Made by a program: the position numbers and the translations under genes. Below, piece by piece: positions 12,101 to 24,430 of a stretch of 64,000 nt of DNA (within the stretch, counting starts at the first letter, position 1; the number at the start of each line of letters is the position of its first letter). The notes beneath the pieces are model-generated. The model made no database searches. It had not been told where the DNA came from and was given only the letters and a program-made list of their open reading frames with translations. The DNA is from Stereum hirsutum FP-91666 SS1 (taxonomy: Eukaryota; Basidiomycota; Agaricomycetes; Russulales; Stereaceae). The stretch is from positions 411,676 to 475,675 of the forward strand of contig NW_006763135.1 in assembly GCF_000264905.1 (NCBI RefSeq), given 5' to 3'.

Positions 12101-13567
12101 ACCTGCTACCTATGCCGCAGCGCGATATGGAGATGAGAGACATACAAGAAGAGGAGGCGATCGCGGTTTGGATCAAGCAGGTCGTTCCCCGCGTTTTGAA
12201 CGACTTGACTTCGTTCTTCCGGATGCTGGACCCGGAAAATAGGGCGCATTTGGTGAGGAGGTTGGCAGACCTGGACGAGGGCGTGGTAGGCGTCGCGGAA
12301 TGGTTGATTGGAGAAGAGATCAAGATGTTGAAACTCGCCGTACGGAATCTGGGAAGCGCGACGTCTGATGACGATTTGAGGACGCTGAGGGAGTACCAAG
12401 TCTCGTTCTCTTTGCGGCTGTTGTCGGACTTGATGGCGGGGCCTTCAGGGGCGACGACGCTGGCGCAGATATTAGCTGCGTTCATAGGTGGCGGGAGCCC
12501 CGAAACTGCCGGCTCGATGACCGTCATTCTCAACACCCTTCTGGCTAGTCGTTCGTTCTCGCCGTTGCTGTTCAGCGTTGGCGAGGCCATTATCTTGGAC
12601 CCTGCGAATTTGGATCCAGGATTGTCTTTTGCTCTGGCGTTGACGTTTCTACGTGCGGTGCAATATCCTGCCACAGAAGACGACGAAGTAGCTGTTCCGC
12701 TCGCGTCCTCCTTGTCATACGCACTGCAAGCCCTTCAGGTCACGCCCATACGGACCATCAATCCTGACAGGCTCTGCTTCGAGCTTTGTGATGCTCTTAT
12801 CACACTCTCCACACCCGTCCCCGATTCCACGGATGACTCGACTCTTACCGAAGGCGAAGCAGAAATCGTGTTGTCCATCCTCCAATGGCTAGTTCAACAA
12901 TCGCACGCCGGTCTCCCCCAACTCACCACCCTCTCCAAAATATCGAGCGACACCCTCACCCGTCTCTTCACTTCCCTCGAAGCCGTCCTCCTCACACCCA
13001 CACACGCCGAAGCCCTTGACAATATGCGTCAAAGCCTCAATGCTTCGATCACCCCCGACGACCCACCCATCCAACCACTCCACATCCTCTCAGGGTCATC
13101 CTCCCCTAACGTGCACATTTCCCTTCATGCCCTCGATACCGTCATCCGCTCGACCTTCCCCATTCCTTCGACGCCGCCACCTAAACGAACCACCCCGCCA
13201 CAATACAGTCAAAATATGCTTGGGCTGGTAATGATTTCGCCGCCGACGGCGTTGTTGAGGAGTCCGGCGGTGACAGGTTTAACGAAGACGTATGGTGGGA
13301 ATGATTTTAGGCAGTTGAGGGCTGTCCCGAGTGCGAGGTTGAATACGAGTCGATTGCCGAGTACGCATGTCGATGTACGTTCCCCATCTTTTGGTGCTTC
13401 CCTCTTCAGCGGTTTCGGTTTCGATAACTCATCTTCTGTCCACTCGCTAGGCGTTTGATCCCTCGCCGCCGCTGCTGCCTGGCCCTCTTCCCGGTCTACC
13501 ACTGAATCCTTTTGGAGCAGATCCTAGTGCTATGGGTGGGCTTGGGGCACCCTTTGGCACTCAGTGA
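9167..13567 (+). CDS. Virilizer (VIRMA)-like protein, candidate m6A writer scaffold
   Basis: Large protein of about 1226 aa. Exons by eye: 9167-9312, 9742-9904, 9969-10418, 10470-10550, 10602-11201, 11251-13374, 13451-13567; all junctions keep phase. The N-terminus resembles the Virilizer N-terminal domain in layout: an early block VQVRSVRIFPKGAQPF (compare the PVYISEVRIIPLG-type block of animals), then AFFLDVFFNAHP, then RLMIVKGAFTKVSMAIYG just before a Pro-rich stretch. The rest is Leu-rich and helical, as expected of the armadillo-like body of Virilizer, which scaffolds the METTL3/Ime4-WTAP/Mum2 methyltransferase complex. The C-terminus is Gly/Pro-rich and ends GAPFGTQ. The first intron (9313-9741, 429 nt) is long for this genome and may hide another exon. 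The assignment comes from remembered motif similarity, so the family is probable and the function inferred. Confidence 0.6.
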
Positions 13568-14026
13568 CTGTCATCGGAGGATTAGGCAGCGGGACTTCGA
13601 GTGCAAAGTGTGCTAGGCGTAGTGTATAGATGAATATATATCTATCTAGCTGCGCGGTATGTATGTGTTCCATCTAAGTATCCAACAACACGGGGAAATA
13701 CATACAGAAGGTTGGACGAGTGACAGGAAGTGAGACATGAATAAACGAAAGATGACAATGAGAGTGATGTTCGAGGGGACATGCGGGCGCAAATGCAGAA
13801 GATACGAGAACGGATGCGAAAGTGAAACCGGAGAACGCTCTCGACGCAGCCTGGAAAAATCAAAAAGAGGAATGGCCGATGTAACCAAAGGGTGAACGTA
13901 TGTATCGTTAAATCATATCATATAACAAATAAGCCGAAAAAAAGTCACACCACAATACGCCAAGCTGCGCAAAACGAAATACGAAGATAACCTGTCCGCA
14001 CGACTCCTCTATACCGCTCACCATGA
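13568..14026. other. Convergent 3' region
   Basis: About 460 bp between the convergent Virilizer-like and Mdm34 genes; presumably two 3' UTRs. No further feature seen. Confidence 0.4.
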
Positions 14027-16994
14027 TTATCGCACCCCGAACCCCTTCCTCCTCCTCACATGCGACCTATGCATCTCTGGTGGCCCACTCTCCCTCTCGT
14101 CTCCGTCTACACCTCCATCCCCAACATCCCTCGCCCGAAAGAAATACTTGTCCATATCTCCCACATCGAACTCGCTCGGTGGCGGTGGCGAACTCGGCCC
14201 TGGACCTCTCAGCCCGTCCCTTCCAAGTCCAGACCTATACCTCGCAAACCCGTCGTCTAAATCGTCCACCTCTCCGTCCTCAGCGAGCTCTTCGTCGTCG
14301 AAGACAGAATCCGGCGTGTTAACCTTGGCCTTTTCTTTGCCCTTCTTCGACCCCCCAAGCCTGTGCGTCCTCTTCCGCCTCGCTCGCACCGGAACCTGAC
14401 TCGCACTCGCCGGGCTGTTCATTCCCAATCCCGCCCCATTCACACCCAGGCCGATACCCATACCCATCCCTAACCCAACGCCCCTAACCGTGCTACTACC
14501 CGTCCTGCCCATTCCAGCGAGTCCCAGTGCGCCGGTGGGCGGCCCACTCCTGACGGTGAAGTGTTCAAGCGCTCTCGTATACGGCGAGAGCGTATGGTTG
14601 GAATGTGAGAGAGTCGACAATTGCGAGATCGAATTGTTCAATTGTGGGCGGAGGACTATCTTTGGCGACGAAGATGAGGGAGCGAAGGGATCGTGTGGGT
14701 AAGGGTGGAGGTAAGATTGTTGGGAAGAGGGAGAGGTGGATAGAACATCGGAGGGGAAGGAACTGAACGGGTCGTAGTCGCGGGAATGGGAAGGAGAGGT
14801 GGATGAGGAATGGGAGAAGGTTCGTTTGTGTGTGGGGGTGGAGGGTGGTTGAATGTATTGAGGTTGCGCAAGGTGCTGGGGTTGAGATTGAGATTGATAT
14901 CCAGGTTGAGGTAGATGTTGAGCAGGTGAAGATGATGATGGGTGAGGTACAGATTGAGTTGAATGGTGAGGAGCGCGAGACAGTGTTGGATAAAGAGCTT
15001 GTGGCGTCCGTCTATCGCGGGGCGGATGGAACGACGACGCATGTGTATGCGAGAGATCGATCGAGGGTGGCGTAGAGAGAGAATGGCTCGAACGCGAAGG
15101 GTGAGTCTGCAGACTGTCCGGAGAGACAGGTCGTTGCTGTGGGGAGCGATAGAGAGGTGGCGTCGGTGGGGAGAGAGGTCTTGAACTGAGTGGTGATGGT
15201 GTCATGGTGGGGAAGTAAGGGTTCACAGATGGTATCGTGGCAGACAACGCGCGTCTTGCAAGCGGTTTAGTCGGTGCAACTGGCGTAAGCTGTGACAGCG
15301 ACATCCCGGGCGACGACAATTGGGAAAATCGGTCCGCACCAAGTTGGGGCAGACCTTCGAGTGCTGCCTGAGTGAGTCGCGAAGGCGAAGGGGGGATCAT
15401 TGAAGACGGTGAAATTGAGGATTGTCGTGACATCATCCCAACTGGTCTCGGTACGTGTGACTGCGAGTGTAGTATTCGAGGTCGAGTGATCGTGCCTCCA
15501 CCCACGGCTGGTATTGTCTCGTACTCCGTCGTATCTTCAGGGGCGTGGTGTTGAAGTTCATCTTCCATGACTGAAGGTTCGGGTACAGTGTCCTCCCACT
15601 CAACCATGTCGAACGAGCCTGCCTCTTCGTAATCCTCATCACTCGGCTCCTCTGCCAGATCTGCAAGACCTTTATTGTTGCTGAATAGACGCCCGAAGCT
15701 GCCGAATACGCTCTTGGTGGGAAGTCCTTCCGGACGCAGGCCATACGTTGGGTCAAAGTTCTCGATATCAGGGAAAGTGGAATCTGGCGGGTCGGGTGCA
15801 GGAGGTATGGGTTGTGAAGGGCTTGTCGCAGCGGAACGTCTACCAGTGCTCGACACAGAAATCCCAGAAGACGAATGGGCGCGGTTATATGGTGTGGGAT
15901 ATGGAAGGCCCGGTTGCTGCATACCAAGTGGAGGTAGTCTGGGCGAAGCGTAGCGCAAGTCGGGCACAGACATCGACATCGGGTCCAACCTATGCTCCCG
16001 CTTCAACGGCGACGACATCGTCGTCCTCGCCTGTCCCTGTCCCTGTCCCGCCCTACTCGCCATCGCCCTTTCCCTCTCTCTGTTCAAATATGGTGCCTCT
16101 ACCTTCGCCTTAACCCACTGCTGGCTCAATCGATGGATAATTCCCGGCAGATCCTCCCTGAACATCTGCCTTAACTGCCCTTCTATCTCCCTTTGTATGA
16201 ACTTCTGGATGACGGCGATAGAATCGAATGTGGAGTTGATATCGACGTTCTGGAGCGGGTCGGTCTTGAAGACGAGGGTGATACCCTTCTGTTTTGAGAC
16301 GACGAGGACGACGTAGGAGTTTAGGCGGAAGTGAGAGAGGCGTAGAAGCATGGGGACAACGAGAGGTTGTTTTGCGGCGAGCATGCCGCGGGTACCGGAC
16401 ATGAGATGGATGTCGTCTTGCTTGTGGTTGAGGGGATTTGCCTGGGCAAAGGGGTAGCATTATAAAATCAATACATCGGGGCGTTGGGTGCAAGTATTGT
16501 GGCGAGAGGGTGTATTGTAGCTGAAGACGTTAATGCCCTGTCGTATCCTTCGTCGAAAAGGCACAGTCCAGCACGATACCGCGAACATCTGAGTTCAGTA
16601 TTGGACAGCACGTACCTGGACCTTCGTCCTTAAAACCAAGTGCGCATCCCCAGCATAGGTCAATCTGAAGATGCCTCTGAACTGATCCATCGTCAAGTCT
16701 CCGATATCACGAATTTCGAGTTCGGGTGGCTAAGCATCAGGCAAAACAAACAGATAGTCAGCATCCGCTCAGAACCTCCGCATAGGTGTTGCTGGGTCAG
16801 AGGCGGGCATCAAGAACTCAAAATAGGTATTACAGAGTAGAACGCACCTGCGTCCCCATCTCAAGCTCAACCACCTCAATCTTGTCTGCAATGACCGGCG
16901 GCTTCGAACCCTTATTCAACGCCGAATTGAGCATCTCTATCGCTTCCGCATGAAATTGTTCCGAGAATCGAGGCCATTCGAACGAGAAAGACAT
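14027..16994 (-). CDS. MDM34: Mdm34, ERMES complex subunit
   Basis: Outer mitochondrial membrane component of the ER-mitochondria encounter structure, which tethers the two organelles and moves phospholipids through SMP domains. Exons: 16994-16848 ([20 protein letters not shown]...), 16729-16616 (contains [14 protein letters not shown]) and 16441-14027; total about 891 aa. The first ~200 residues match the conserved Mdm34 SMP domain closely ([42 protein letters not shown]). The remaining ~650 residues are low-complexity Ser/Pro/Thr-rich sequence with a basic [12 protein letters not shown] motif near the C-terminus, a motif also present in ascomycete Mdm34 proteins. The intron 16615-16442 (174 nt) is longer than average. 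The start is set by the MSF-F-WP signature. Confidence 0.93.
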
Positions 16995-17840
16995 GCTCCA
17001 AGGCTCTGCCCAGTGCGCCTCTAGTACAAGGTATGATGACCGCTATTGTTGCCGAGACTCGAAAAGAATATGATGGCAAAGTTATGACGGTTGGTGTAGT
17101 GAGGGCATCGTCCACCCGGTGTCGTGGGTAGTTATAAGGTATTTGTAGAGAAGCCGGCAACGCCGTCAGTGACGATGACGACTGAGACTGGCTTGAGAAA
17201 TGAAACGAAATAATTCTCGCGTTTTTCTCGCGTGGGGATGCGGGGCGCGGCAGATTGACGGCAGTGTGGCGGCCACCCGTATTTTCCGAGTTTCGCCGTC
17301 TTCATCCATCTTCTTCCGCTCTTCTAGCAGGCCTTATCCAAAGCGACATCTGACCAGACAGGATCGCTTTTGCAGAATAGTCTGGCTCAGACTCGGAACG
17401 AGAATAAGTCATATCAAGTTAGATTGTTTGACGCAATTAACGCGTATAAGTATTCAATTGAAGTTGCACCGAGATGGGCCACACGAAATATCCCGGGCCT
17501 GTATCTAAAGTCATCCCAACCTCACGACTCCGTGGGATATACTTTTGCAAGAGCCATGTCTTCACCCGCCCTCTTGTCATTCACTAGAGGACAGTGAAGT
17601 GTCCTGGATGCCTGCTACCCATAAGTAGTCAAGGACGCTGCATCGGTGCTTAGGCTGCCTATCGACAATCATCTCTTGACAGCCAGCCTGCATCTACACC
17701 GGGAGGATGATGATACGACACCACCTCTGATCTGCAGAAGAGACGTAAGCCCTTCAATCAAAAAAGTTTGGAATGAATGTTAAAAGCTTACGAGATAGAG
17801 CGACGAACGAACGGCTGGACTCAGCAGAGACAGCTTCAGT
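16995..17840. other. Intergenic, upstream of Mdm34
   Basis: GC-rich near 17200-17290, then a mixed stretch. The open frames at 17200-17597 lack family features. Nothing supported. Confidence 0.4.
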
Positions 17841-19439
17841 TCACTCGACATTCGATTCGAAGTTACTAGCACGTCCCCACTGCCCAGTATTTTGCTGCCT
17901 GGTTTCTTCTGCTTCGTCGAATCGTTCCGGGGACCATTGATTGTAGTCTATCGGGGCGCCGATACTCCCCAAGATACGATCTTCCACCGGAGCAAAGTTC
18001 AAAGGGGGAAGTGACATTTCGGCTGCATCGGTGCGGGCGGAAGATTTGTCGTAGTTTTTGAGGTTGAGGACGAGGCGATTGATGAGTATGTTCGGTATGC
18101 TGGCATAAGTGTAGCGTCATTAGCTAGATGAGAGACTGTGTTTTATGGACGAGAACATACTAGGCAGAAAACGCAGCGACTACGACGATCAAGCTGTTGA
18201 GTCCGACGTTGCTGCCTGGAGGCTGAAATTCGTGCAGAAAGATAAATCAGTATCTGCAGCCCTAACTCAGCCCTCGTACCGTTGATAATACCCACAGTTT
18301 CAATTTGGGAAACCTAAGACATAGTAGTCAGCAGAGAGCAGAAAGAAATCTCGATAGGGCCAGTAGAACTTACTTGGTCGCTCGCGAGTGCTATCGCAGT
18401 GATAACTAAAGTAAGACTAAAGGAATACTCCCTCAGTTGAGCTCTTCTTCGATACCAACCCTTGTGACGCACGCGTAATATAAAATCCCTTGATATCGAT
18501 AGGACCAATGAGCGTAGTACAAGAGTTCCAATGAACGAAATTTGACTTACCATCTCGAAGAATTATTTCAGCGATACTCGTGCTCTGCGCAAAGAGGCGC
18601 ATCTCTTGAACCTGGCGGACCACCTTTTTCAAAGTCAAGACAAGAACAAAAGTGTCAAATGCCAGAGCAAGGGAGTTGATCGCAGTCGACACTGATAAAC
18701 ATGGGCGCCAAAGGTCGGCAGGACAGAGCGGACGCATCGACAGTGGAACTGCTTGCACTTCTGCAGCATAAATCACACACGCTAACTACAACGTTTGCCA
18801 TGATCAGCGCCTTTGTGATGACAGAGTTGAATGATAAAAAGACCTACCCAGATATAGCAGCCAACGCGCGCCACTATCAAGATTCCAGCGAACAAGAGGA
18901 TGGATCGCCTTTTGCCATTAATAACATAGACTCTTATGGTGAAAAGCACTGTATTGGCAGACAGATGGAACTGTCAAGAGGGTAAGGCGTGGGAGAGCAG
19001 GTAATACGAACAGCTCGTAGATAGCCCGGTGATTATGCCACATACACGCTGCACGTGAAGCAAATCGTTATAACTAAAAGAAAGGTTAGCAAGCGAGTGG
19101 ATGAAACAAGGATCCATCGTGTCATACCTGGCGATTGCGGCAGGTCCACCGATTTCACCGCATATACTAACGACGACGGAAATGGACGCCATGTATCGGT
19201 TGATAAGAAATAAAATAGATGGGGTCGATATTCTCCTCTTCCAGATATTTTCGATCTCCATGGGAAGAGTTTGTAGATACTCATAGAACCATAGGGCTGA
19301 GGCAGAATAAAAGGTGCATCTTTCAATCCATCTTTGACGGTAGTCACGATTAGCCTTCGTTTTTGAGAGTACCTCAGAAAACGTACTCCATAAGCTCGGG
19401 ATAAGCGGTAAGCTGCGCGTTCGGATCTGAAGACTGCAT
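17841..19439 (-). CDS. DUF6533-type seven-helix protein, paralog A
   Basis: Member of the lineage-expanded basidiomycete family of seven-transmembrane proteins annotated as DUF6533; biochemical function unknown. Start MQSSDPNAQLTAYPEL at 19439. After a short first exon (donor in GA|GTACGT) comes the diagnostic block: FYSASALWFYEYLQTLP, ENIWKRRIST, then ILFLINRYMASISVVVSI. Further exons supply a segment with LALAFDTFVLVLTLKKVVRQ and a C-terminal exon with ILINRLVLNLKNYD, ILGSIGAPIDYNQW and a stop at 17843-17841. Several small introns separate single helices. No disabling change was seen, though I did not resolve every junction. It is the first of three tandem same-strand copies and lies downstream of B and C. 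Confidence 0.75.
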
Positions 19440-20072
19440 GAAGGGTGAAAAAAGAAAAGAGAAGAGTCGTCGTACTGAACGTTGAACAGACATGCGATTG
19501 TATATACACCGTTGACAGGGGGTTGCACTGCTGGATAGGCGACAAGCAGTGCACCCTGTAATACCTACGGCGACGAGTGTGAATACCACTATCTGTGCAA
19601 AAGCGCTGGAGTTTTCTATTAGGCGCCAATCCGATATCCAAAGCGCACGCTTACCAGGTTTCACCCTAGGCATAGCCTCTGACCCAACTCTAACCACTCT
19701 TCTATCGGTCGCCCACCGTCTCCGAATCATGTATAGCATGTACCACCAAGCGAGATAGTAGGCGACAAAGAAATGACATAGAAGCTCTGTGGAATACTTA
19801 TCCGAACCTAATCTCAGCGCGAGGTGTGAAGCTGTGTGAAGACGCTTGGCTGGGATCATGACGAGGATCAAGGCTGACGGGAACAATGACGATCATGACT
19901 TTAGAGGAGAATTTATTATAAGTATACTAGCGCCGAAAAGGATACCCCTGGAGAGTATGTCTGCAGATATTGCCACTTACAGTAATCCAAGCATCAACGA
20001 GGCCGAGTCGAAGAGATCAACGTTACTCACCAAATATTACGGTGCATAAAACATCATTATTGGAAGTGATTT
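19440..20072. other. Spacer between paralogs A and B
   Basis: A minus-strand open frame (19886 to inside A) includes a hydrophobic run but no DUF6533 signature and no clear splicing to A. It may be the promoter of A with fortuitous coding potential. Confidence 0.3.
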
Positions 20073-21394
20073 CTACTCAAGGTCCACGTGAGTAGTCTCG
20101 TTTTCTTCCGTCACCTCATCTGTTTCGTCAAAACGAGTCACTAGGTACCACTGTTCGTTGTTAACTGGAGCCCCGATGCTCCCTAGGATACGGCCTTGAA
20201 CTTGAGCGAATCTTATTGGAAGAAGCGACGGCTCAGCTCCATTGTAAAATGTGGAAGCTTCATCGTACTGTCAGAGGTTGAGGACGAGCCGATTTATGAG
20301 TATGTTCGGTATACTGGTGCGATAAAGGATAATCAGCACTGCGAAACAACGGATGGTCAGTACATACTAATTAAAGAACGCTGTGACGATCGGGGTGAGA
20401 GTCAGCAAGTCGCCGTTATTAGCTGAAGGCTGACATCCGCGAAAAACAATATCGTCAGAGGCTCATTCGAGAAACACTGGGAAGGCGATGTTGGACGGCC
20501 GCTGGGTTTCAATGTATATTTCAGGGCCGTTTCTGAAGAGAATACATGGACGTCTCTTTATGCAGCGCTAAAACTAAACTTGAGAGGCTTAAACAAGTCT
20601 GCATTATGCATCTAGAGGATGGAGAAGACTGCCTTTAGATGATGCTGCGGTTTCGGGTTCCGTAGAATCGGATAGTGGCGAAAACTCCGCATTGCACTGA
20701 TGGAGTGAACGAATTCACCAGGCTTAGGACGATTTGAGCACCGTTATAGCGAAAGCAAGACTGGGAGATGATATGAGAGGAAATCAGGTGTATCATTAGC
20801 TACGGATTTCATTGATACACAGCTCTTATACGCACGTGTGGTACAGCACCCTGAGTCGGCGTTTAAATAATTTGTGAGTGGAGTCTTCAGAGGGATGTAA
20901 ATGACTGGTCTTACCGTCACGGAGCAACGTTTCAGTAATAGTGTGACTTCCTACCAAGCGTCGCATTTCCCGTACATGGCGCATGGTCTTCATAGCGGTC
21001 AATATAAGGACAAAGGTGTCGAACGCTAAAGGTCAGCGTACCTGCAGTGTACTCAGAGACGCTCATTCTCACCTAGTAACCGCAAACCCAGGGGTTTGCG
21101 TATAGATATCAACGGAGATGGAGACCAACATTGTGTATCGATTTAGGAGGAACAGAAGCGATGCTCCGGTCAATTCTCTTCTCCAAATGGCTCCGATCTG
21201 GATACACAGGGTTTAAAGGTAAGTAGTCATACACCCACAAGGCTGCTGCGGAATAGAACATATACATCGAACTTCAGCTTCAGCGCAGAACCTGAGAACC
21301 TGATCAGTGTTTGTTCTCATACTTATCCGGTGCTTGAAATTTACTCAAGAGACACAACTTGAGCAGTGAGCTGAGTGCTCGAGTCTGAAAACAT
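20073..21394 (-). pseudogene. DUF6533-type paralog B, apparently disrupted
   Basis: Start MFSDSSTQLTAQVVSLE at 21394 and a C-terminal exon ending HVDLE with stop at 20075-20073 align with paralogs A and C. Two lesions are visible. First, the exon with YSAAALWVYDYL loses frame before the block GASLLFLLNRYTMLVSISV, which continues in another frame (around 21190-21230). Second, the C-terminal exon reads LINRLVLNL, then TGA, then QYDEAS, where A has NLKNYDKS and C has NLRSYDEHS. An unusual intron could rescue the first lesion, but hardly the second. The gene sits between two copies that look intact, as expected for a decaying member of a tandem array. Confidence 0.6.
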
Positions 21395-22701
21395 GGCAGT
21401 CGGAAGCATCGGGCTGAGACCATCAACAATTAGTTGCAGCCTCGGTATTTTGTGGGTGTAAGAGCAATGCCGAGGAACGAGGCAAATAGCTCTTACGTGA
21501 GCTAAGTAAGCGGGTTCGTCGGAGTGACGGCAAACGCCGTGAGCGCGAACAGAGCGAGCGCGAGTGGCGAGGAAAACTTCAAGCCTTTCCTCTCCCACCA
21601 TCTTCACGCTCAAGGAGAGACCAAGGGCTGTCTCGCCCAGTTGTTTTTTTCAGCCCGCCCGCCTCCCTTCATGCTGTAGCGCATTCACGTGTGGGTGTCT
21701 CGTGTTCTCCTTTGAGTTCGTTTCACCCGCACGTGGTTGTAGCTCAAAGCGTGCATCGGCATCTCCCGAGGTTTTCCATGGAGATGGCTCAACGAGCAGG
21801 GAGGAAACCCTGGCTCGGCCGAGGCATGCTTTCCACCCATTCACAACCAAACACCTTGTAGTTGTGCTTGTTGAAGCAAGCCCTCTCCCTGCCCGAAGTT
21901 CTCCGGTTTGTGTTAGCAGACGGAGAGCAATTAGTTAGCACCACTGAAAAGCCTACGAACATAGCTATCACGCCAATGATACGGGGTTTCTACTTGATGA
22001 CGAAGACGTAGAATAACATCGGGTGCTTAAGTCTGTTGATAGGTCGAACAGATGTCAGTGTCGCGACTGTGCCGTAGTACTTGTGCTTGATACTGAAACG
22101 CCCGTGAGCCACGGCCATTCTGATAAGTTCGATTCTTGCTCACCAGGACTCCTCGCGGGCTCCCTCTTCTTCCGGTCCTCTGTCTTCTTTACATCACCTG
22201 TGCACTACAGTATATTGATTCGATGAAGCGCTCGACTAAGCGGTGTAACACGGCGCTAGAGACATGGAGAAGCACGAGAGGATCCAAATGCCAGCTTCTG
22301 GAAAGATACAGTACAACAATCATGAGGTAGAGAGATGATCCGGAGCACACAAAGACGAGAAATTGGCCACCCGTCAGCAGCAAGGTCAATCGGATTTCCT
22401 TGCCTTCCGGCAGGACAACATAGCGTCATTGCCTTTGTGGAGTGCAGAAGAACACAAGGTCACTCGAACATAAATAATACCACTGTAAATTTGTTCGAAG
22501 CTTAGAAAGAAACTGACATCTGTCCTCACATATCGGTACTTCCCCGTAAGCCAGTGCGACGCGATGTAGCTGAACTGCGAAAAAGACGTTGTAATTTTAT
22601 GTCGCCCGGTCATTGTTTGTGGACGAAGTTGGGGCCAAGTAAGCAAAGATAGCTCACGAAAGACCACGACACGATGATCATGACCGCTCGAAAAGCGACC
22701 T
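21395..22701. other. Spacer between paralogs B and C, possible remnant
   Basis: 1.3 kb. Minus-strand frames at 22189-22739 contain several hydrophobic stretches (for example LYLMIVVLYLSR) that could be a decayed membrane-protein gene, but no DUF6533 signature is present. A plus-strand frame at 21564-21938 is Ser/Pro-rich and unsupported. Confidence 0.3.
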
Positions 22702-24430
22702 TCACTCAGACACTGTCCCACCCTGCTCCTGGCTCTCATCCTGCTCTATGGTATCATCTGATACATCAAATCGACTTCCCGGTTCCCACTGTTCGTAGTC
22801 AACGGGGGCTCCGATGCTCCCAAGCACACGATTTTCAACTAGGGTAAATCTTACAGGAGGAAGTGATAGATCGGGTCCATTGGCCTGAGCAGAATGTTCA
22901 TCGTAGCTTCGGAGGTTGAGAACTAGGCGACTGATGAGCATGCTCGGGACACTTTTGGGATGGGAATCAGTAAGAATAAAGAAAAGCCAAGACTGATGGC
23001 CACGACATACTAGTTATAGAATGGTGTTATGATCGAGCTGAAAGCGATAAACGCAATATCGTCGGTTGAAGGCTGTTATATAGCAAAGGTAGTCACTGTG
23101 AGTCTTCTCTCGTAGAGCAAGGCGACGACGGGGATACGAACGTCAGAGATATCTGAAACCTTATGGACCACTTCAGGTCAGTTCATGTCATATAACTATT
23201 AGATAAGGATAGAACTCACCAGGCTCAGACTGATTTGTGCGACTGTGAAGGCGAAGGCAAGACTGAGAGGTAATAGTATAGAAGAGGATTGATTTCGTCG
23301 GTCACGACGTTCATTGAAGTACCGTCCAAATACGCACGTGTAATATAGCACCCCTTCACATTGGGATCTTTCGTGAGCGTGGTCTCTAAGATCTTCAGAA
23401 ATGCGTAGTCTCACCGTCACGAAGAAGTAGTTCAGCAATGGTGTGGTTTCGTTTGAAGCGTCGCAATTCCTGTACATGCCGCACAGTCTTGCTCGCGGTC
23501 AAGGTGAGGACGAAAGTGTCGAAGGCCAAAGCGAGAGCGACAAGTACAGTGCTCACTGACAGCATTTATCAATACTCCGACAGACATCGTACAATTTGGA
23601 AAAGCTTACTTCTGTGGAATGAACGAAGTATCGTGAGTCAGAGTACTTAGCATGTACAAACTGGGCACACCTCACCTGTCGTATATTCTTGGGCTAGTGT
23701 GTCGGATACCTTGGGCACATCGCGAAGTGAGTCCTACTGGAACACCTGAATATGTCTGTGTCTCGGTATCCATCACGTATGCGATCTAAACATCTCATCC
23801 GGACCATAAGCACTGTGTATGCGGGAGATTGAGTTGCGGTACGTACCCAGAAGTCACAACCCATCCGTGCTAGTATGATAGTGACGGAAATCCAGAGGAT
23901 AACTCGATTGTTGCCGTGTATGGTGTATACCCTCATGGTGAACAGGACTAAACCTGATGTCAGTTCTTTGAGGGAAGACCAAATGTCCATGGCACGCACG
24001 GCTCGTACACAGAACAGAGATTACGCCACACACGTACTCGAGGTGTTGCATGTAATTGCAGCTGGATCAGAGTGAGAGGTGACCGACATACCGAACGGAA
24101 ATAAATTCTTACGTAGTCTCAGAGGCAGAGCCTGGTGCGTTCTCGTACAGATAGACAGCAATGGAGAGAATCATGGTGTACCGATTGACGAGAAACAGAA
24201 GCGACGTTCCCGTCAGTTTCCTCTTCCAGATGGCGTCGATCTCCATGGTTAGAGTTTGAAGATAGTCGTACGTCCACAAGGCGGATGCGGAATATTCTGC
24301 ATATGCTGCTATCCAGCTTCGCCAGCACGGTCGAAAATTAGTCTTTGTTCTTGGAGATGCAAATTGCTCGAGTTACTCACTCAAGGGACACGTCCTGAGC
24401 CGTCGGCTGTATGCTCGAGCCTGAAGACAT
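22702..24430 (-). CDS. DUF6533-type seven-helix protein, paralog C
   Basis: Start MSSGSSIQPTAQDVSLE at 24430, in phase with a donor GTGAGT. The next exon carries AEYSASALWTYDYLQTL, DAIWKRKLTGTSLLFLVNRY and YLYENAPGSASETT. Later exons include LALAFDTFVLTLTASKTVRH and a C-terminal exon with MLISRLVLNLRSYDEHS, VLGSIGAPVDYEQW and a Gln/Glu-rich end (stop at 22702). Family and function as for paralog A: membrane protein of unknown role, multi-copy in agaricomycetes. It appears intact and is closer to B than to A in its first and last exons. Confidence 0.75.
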
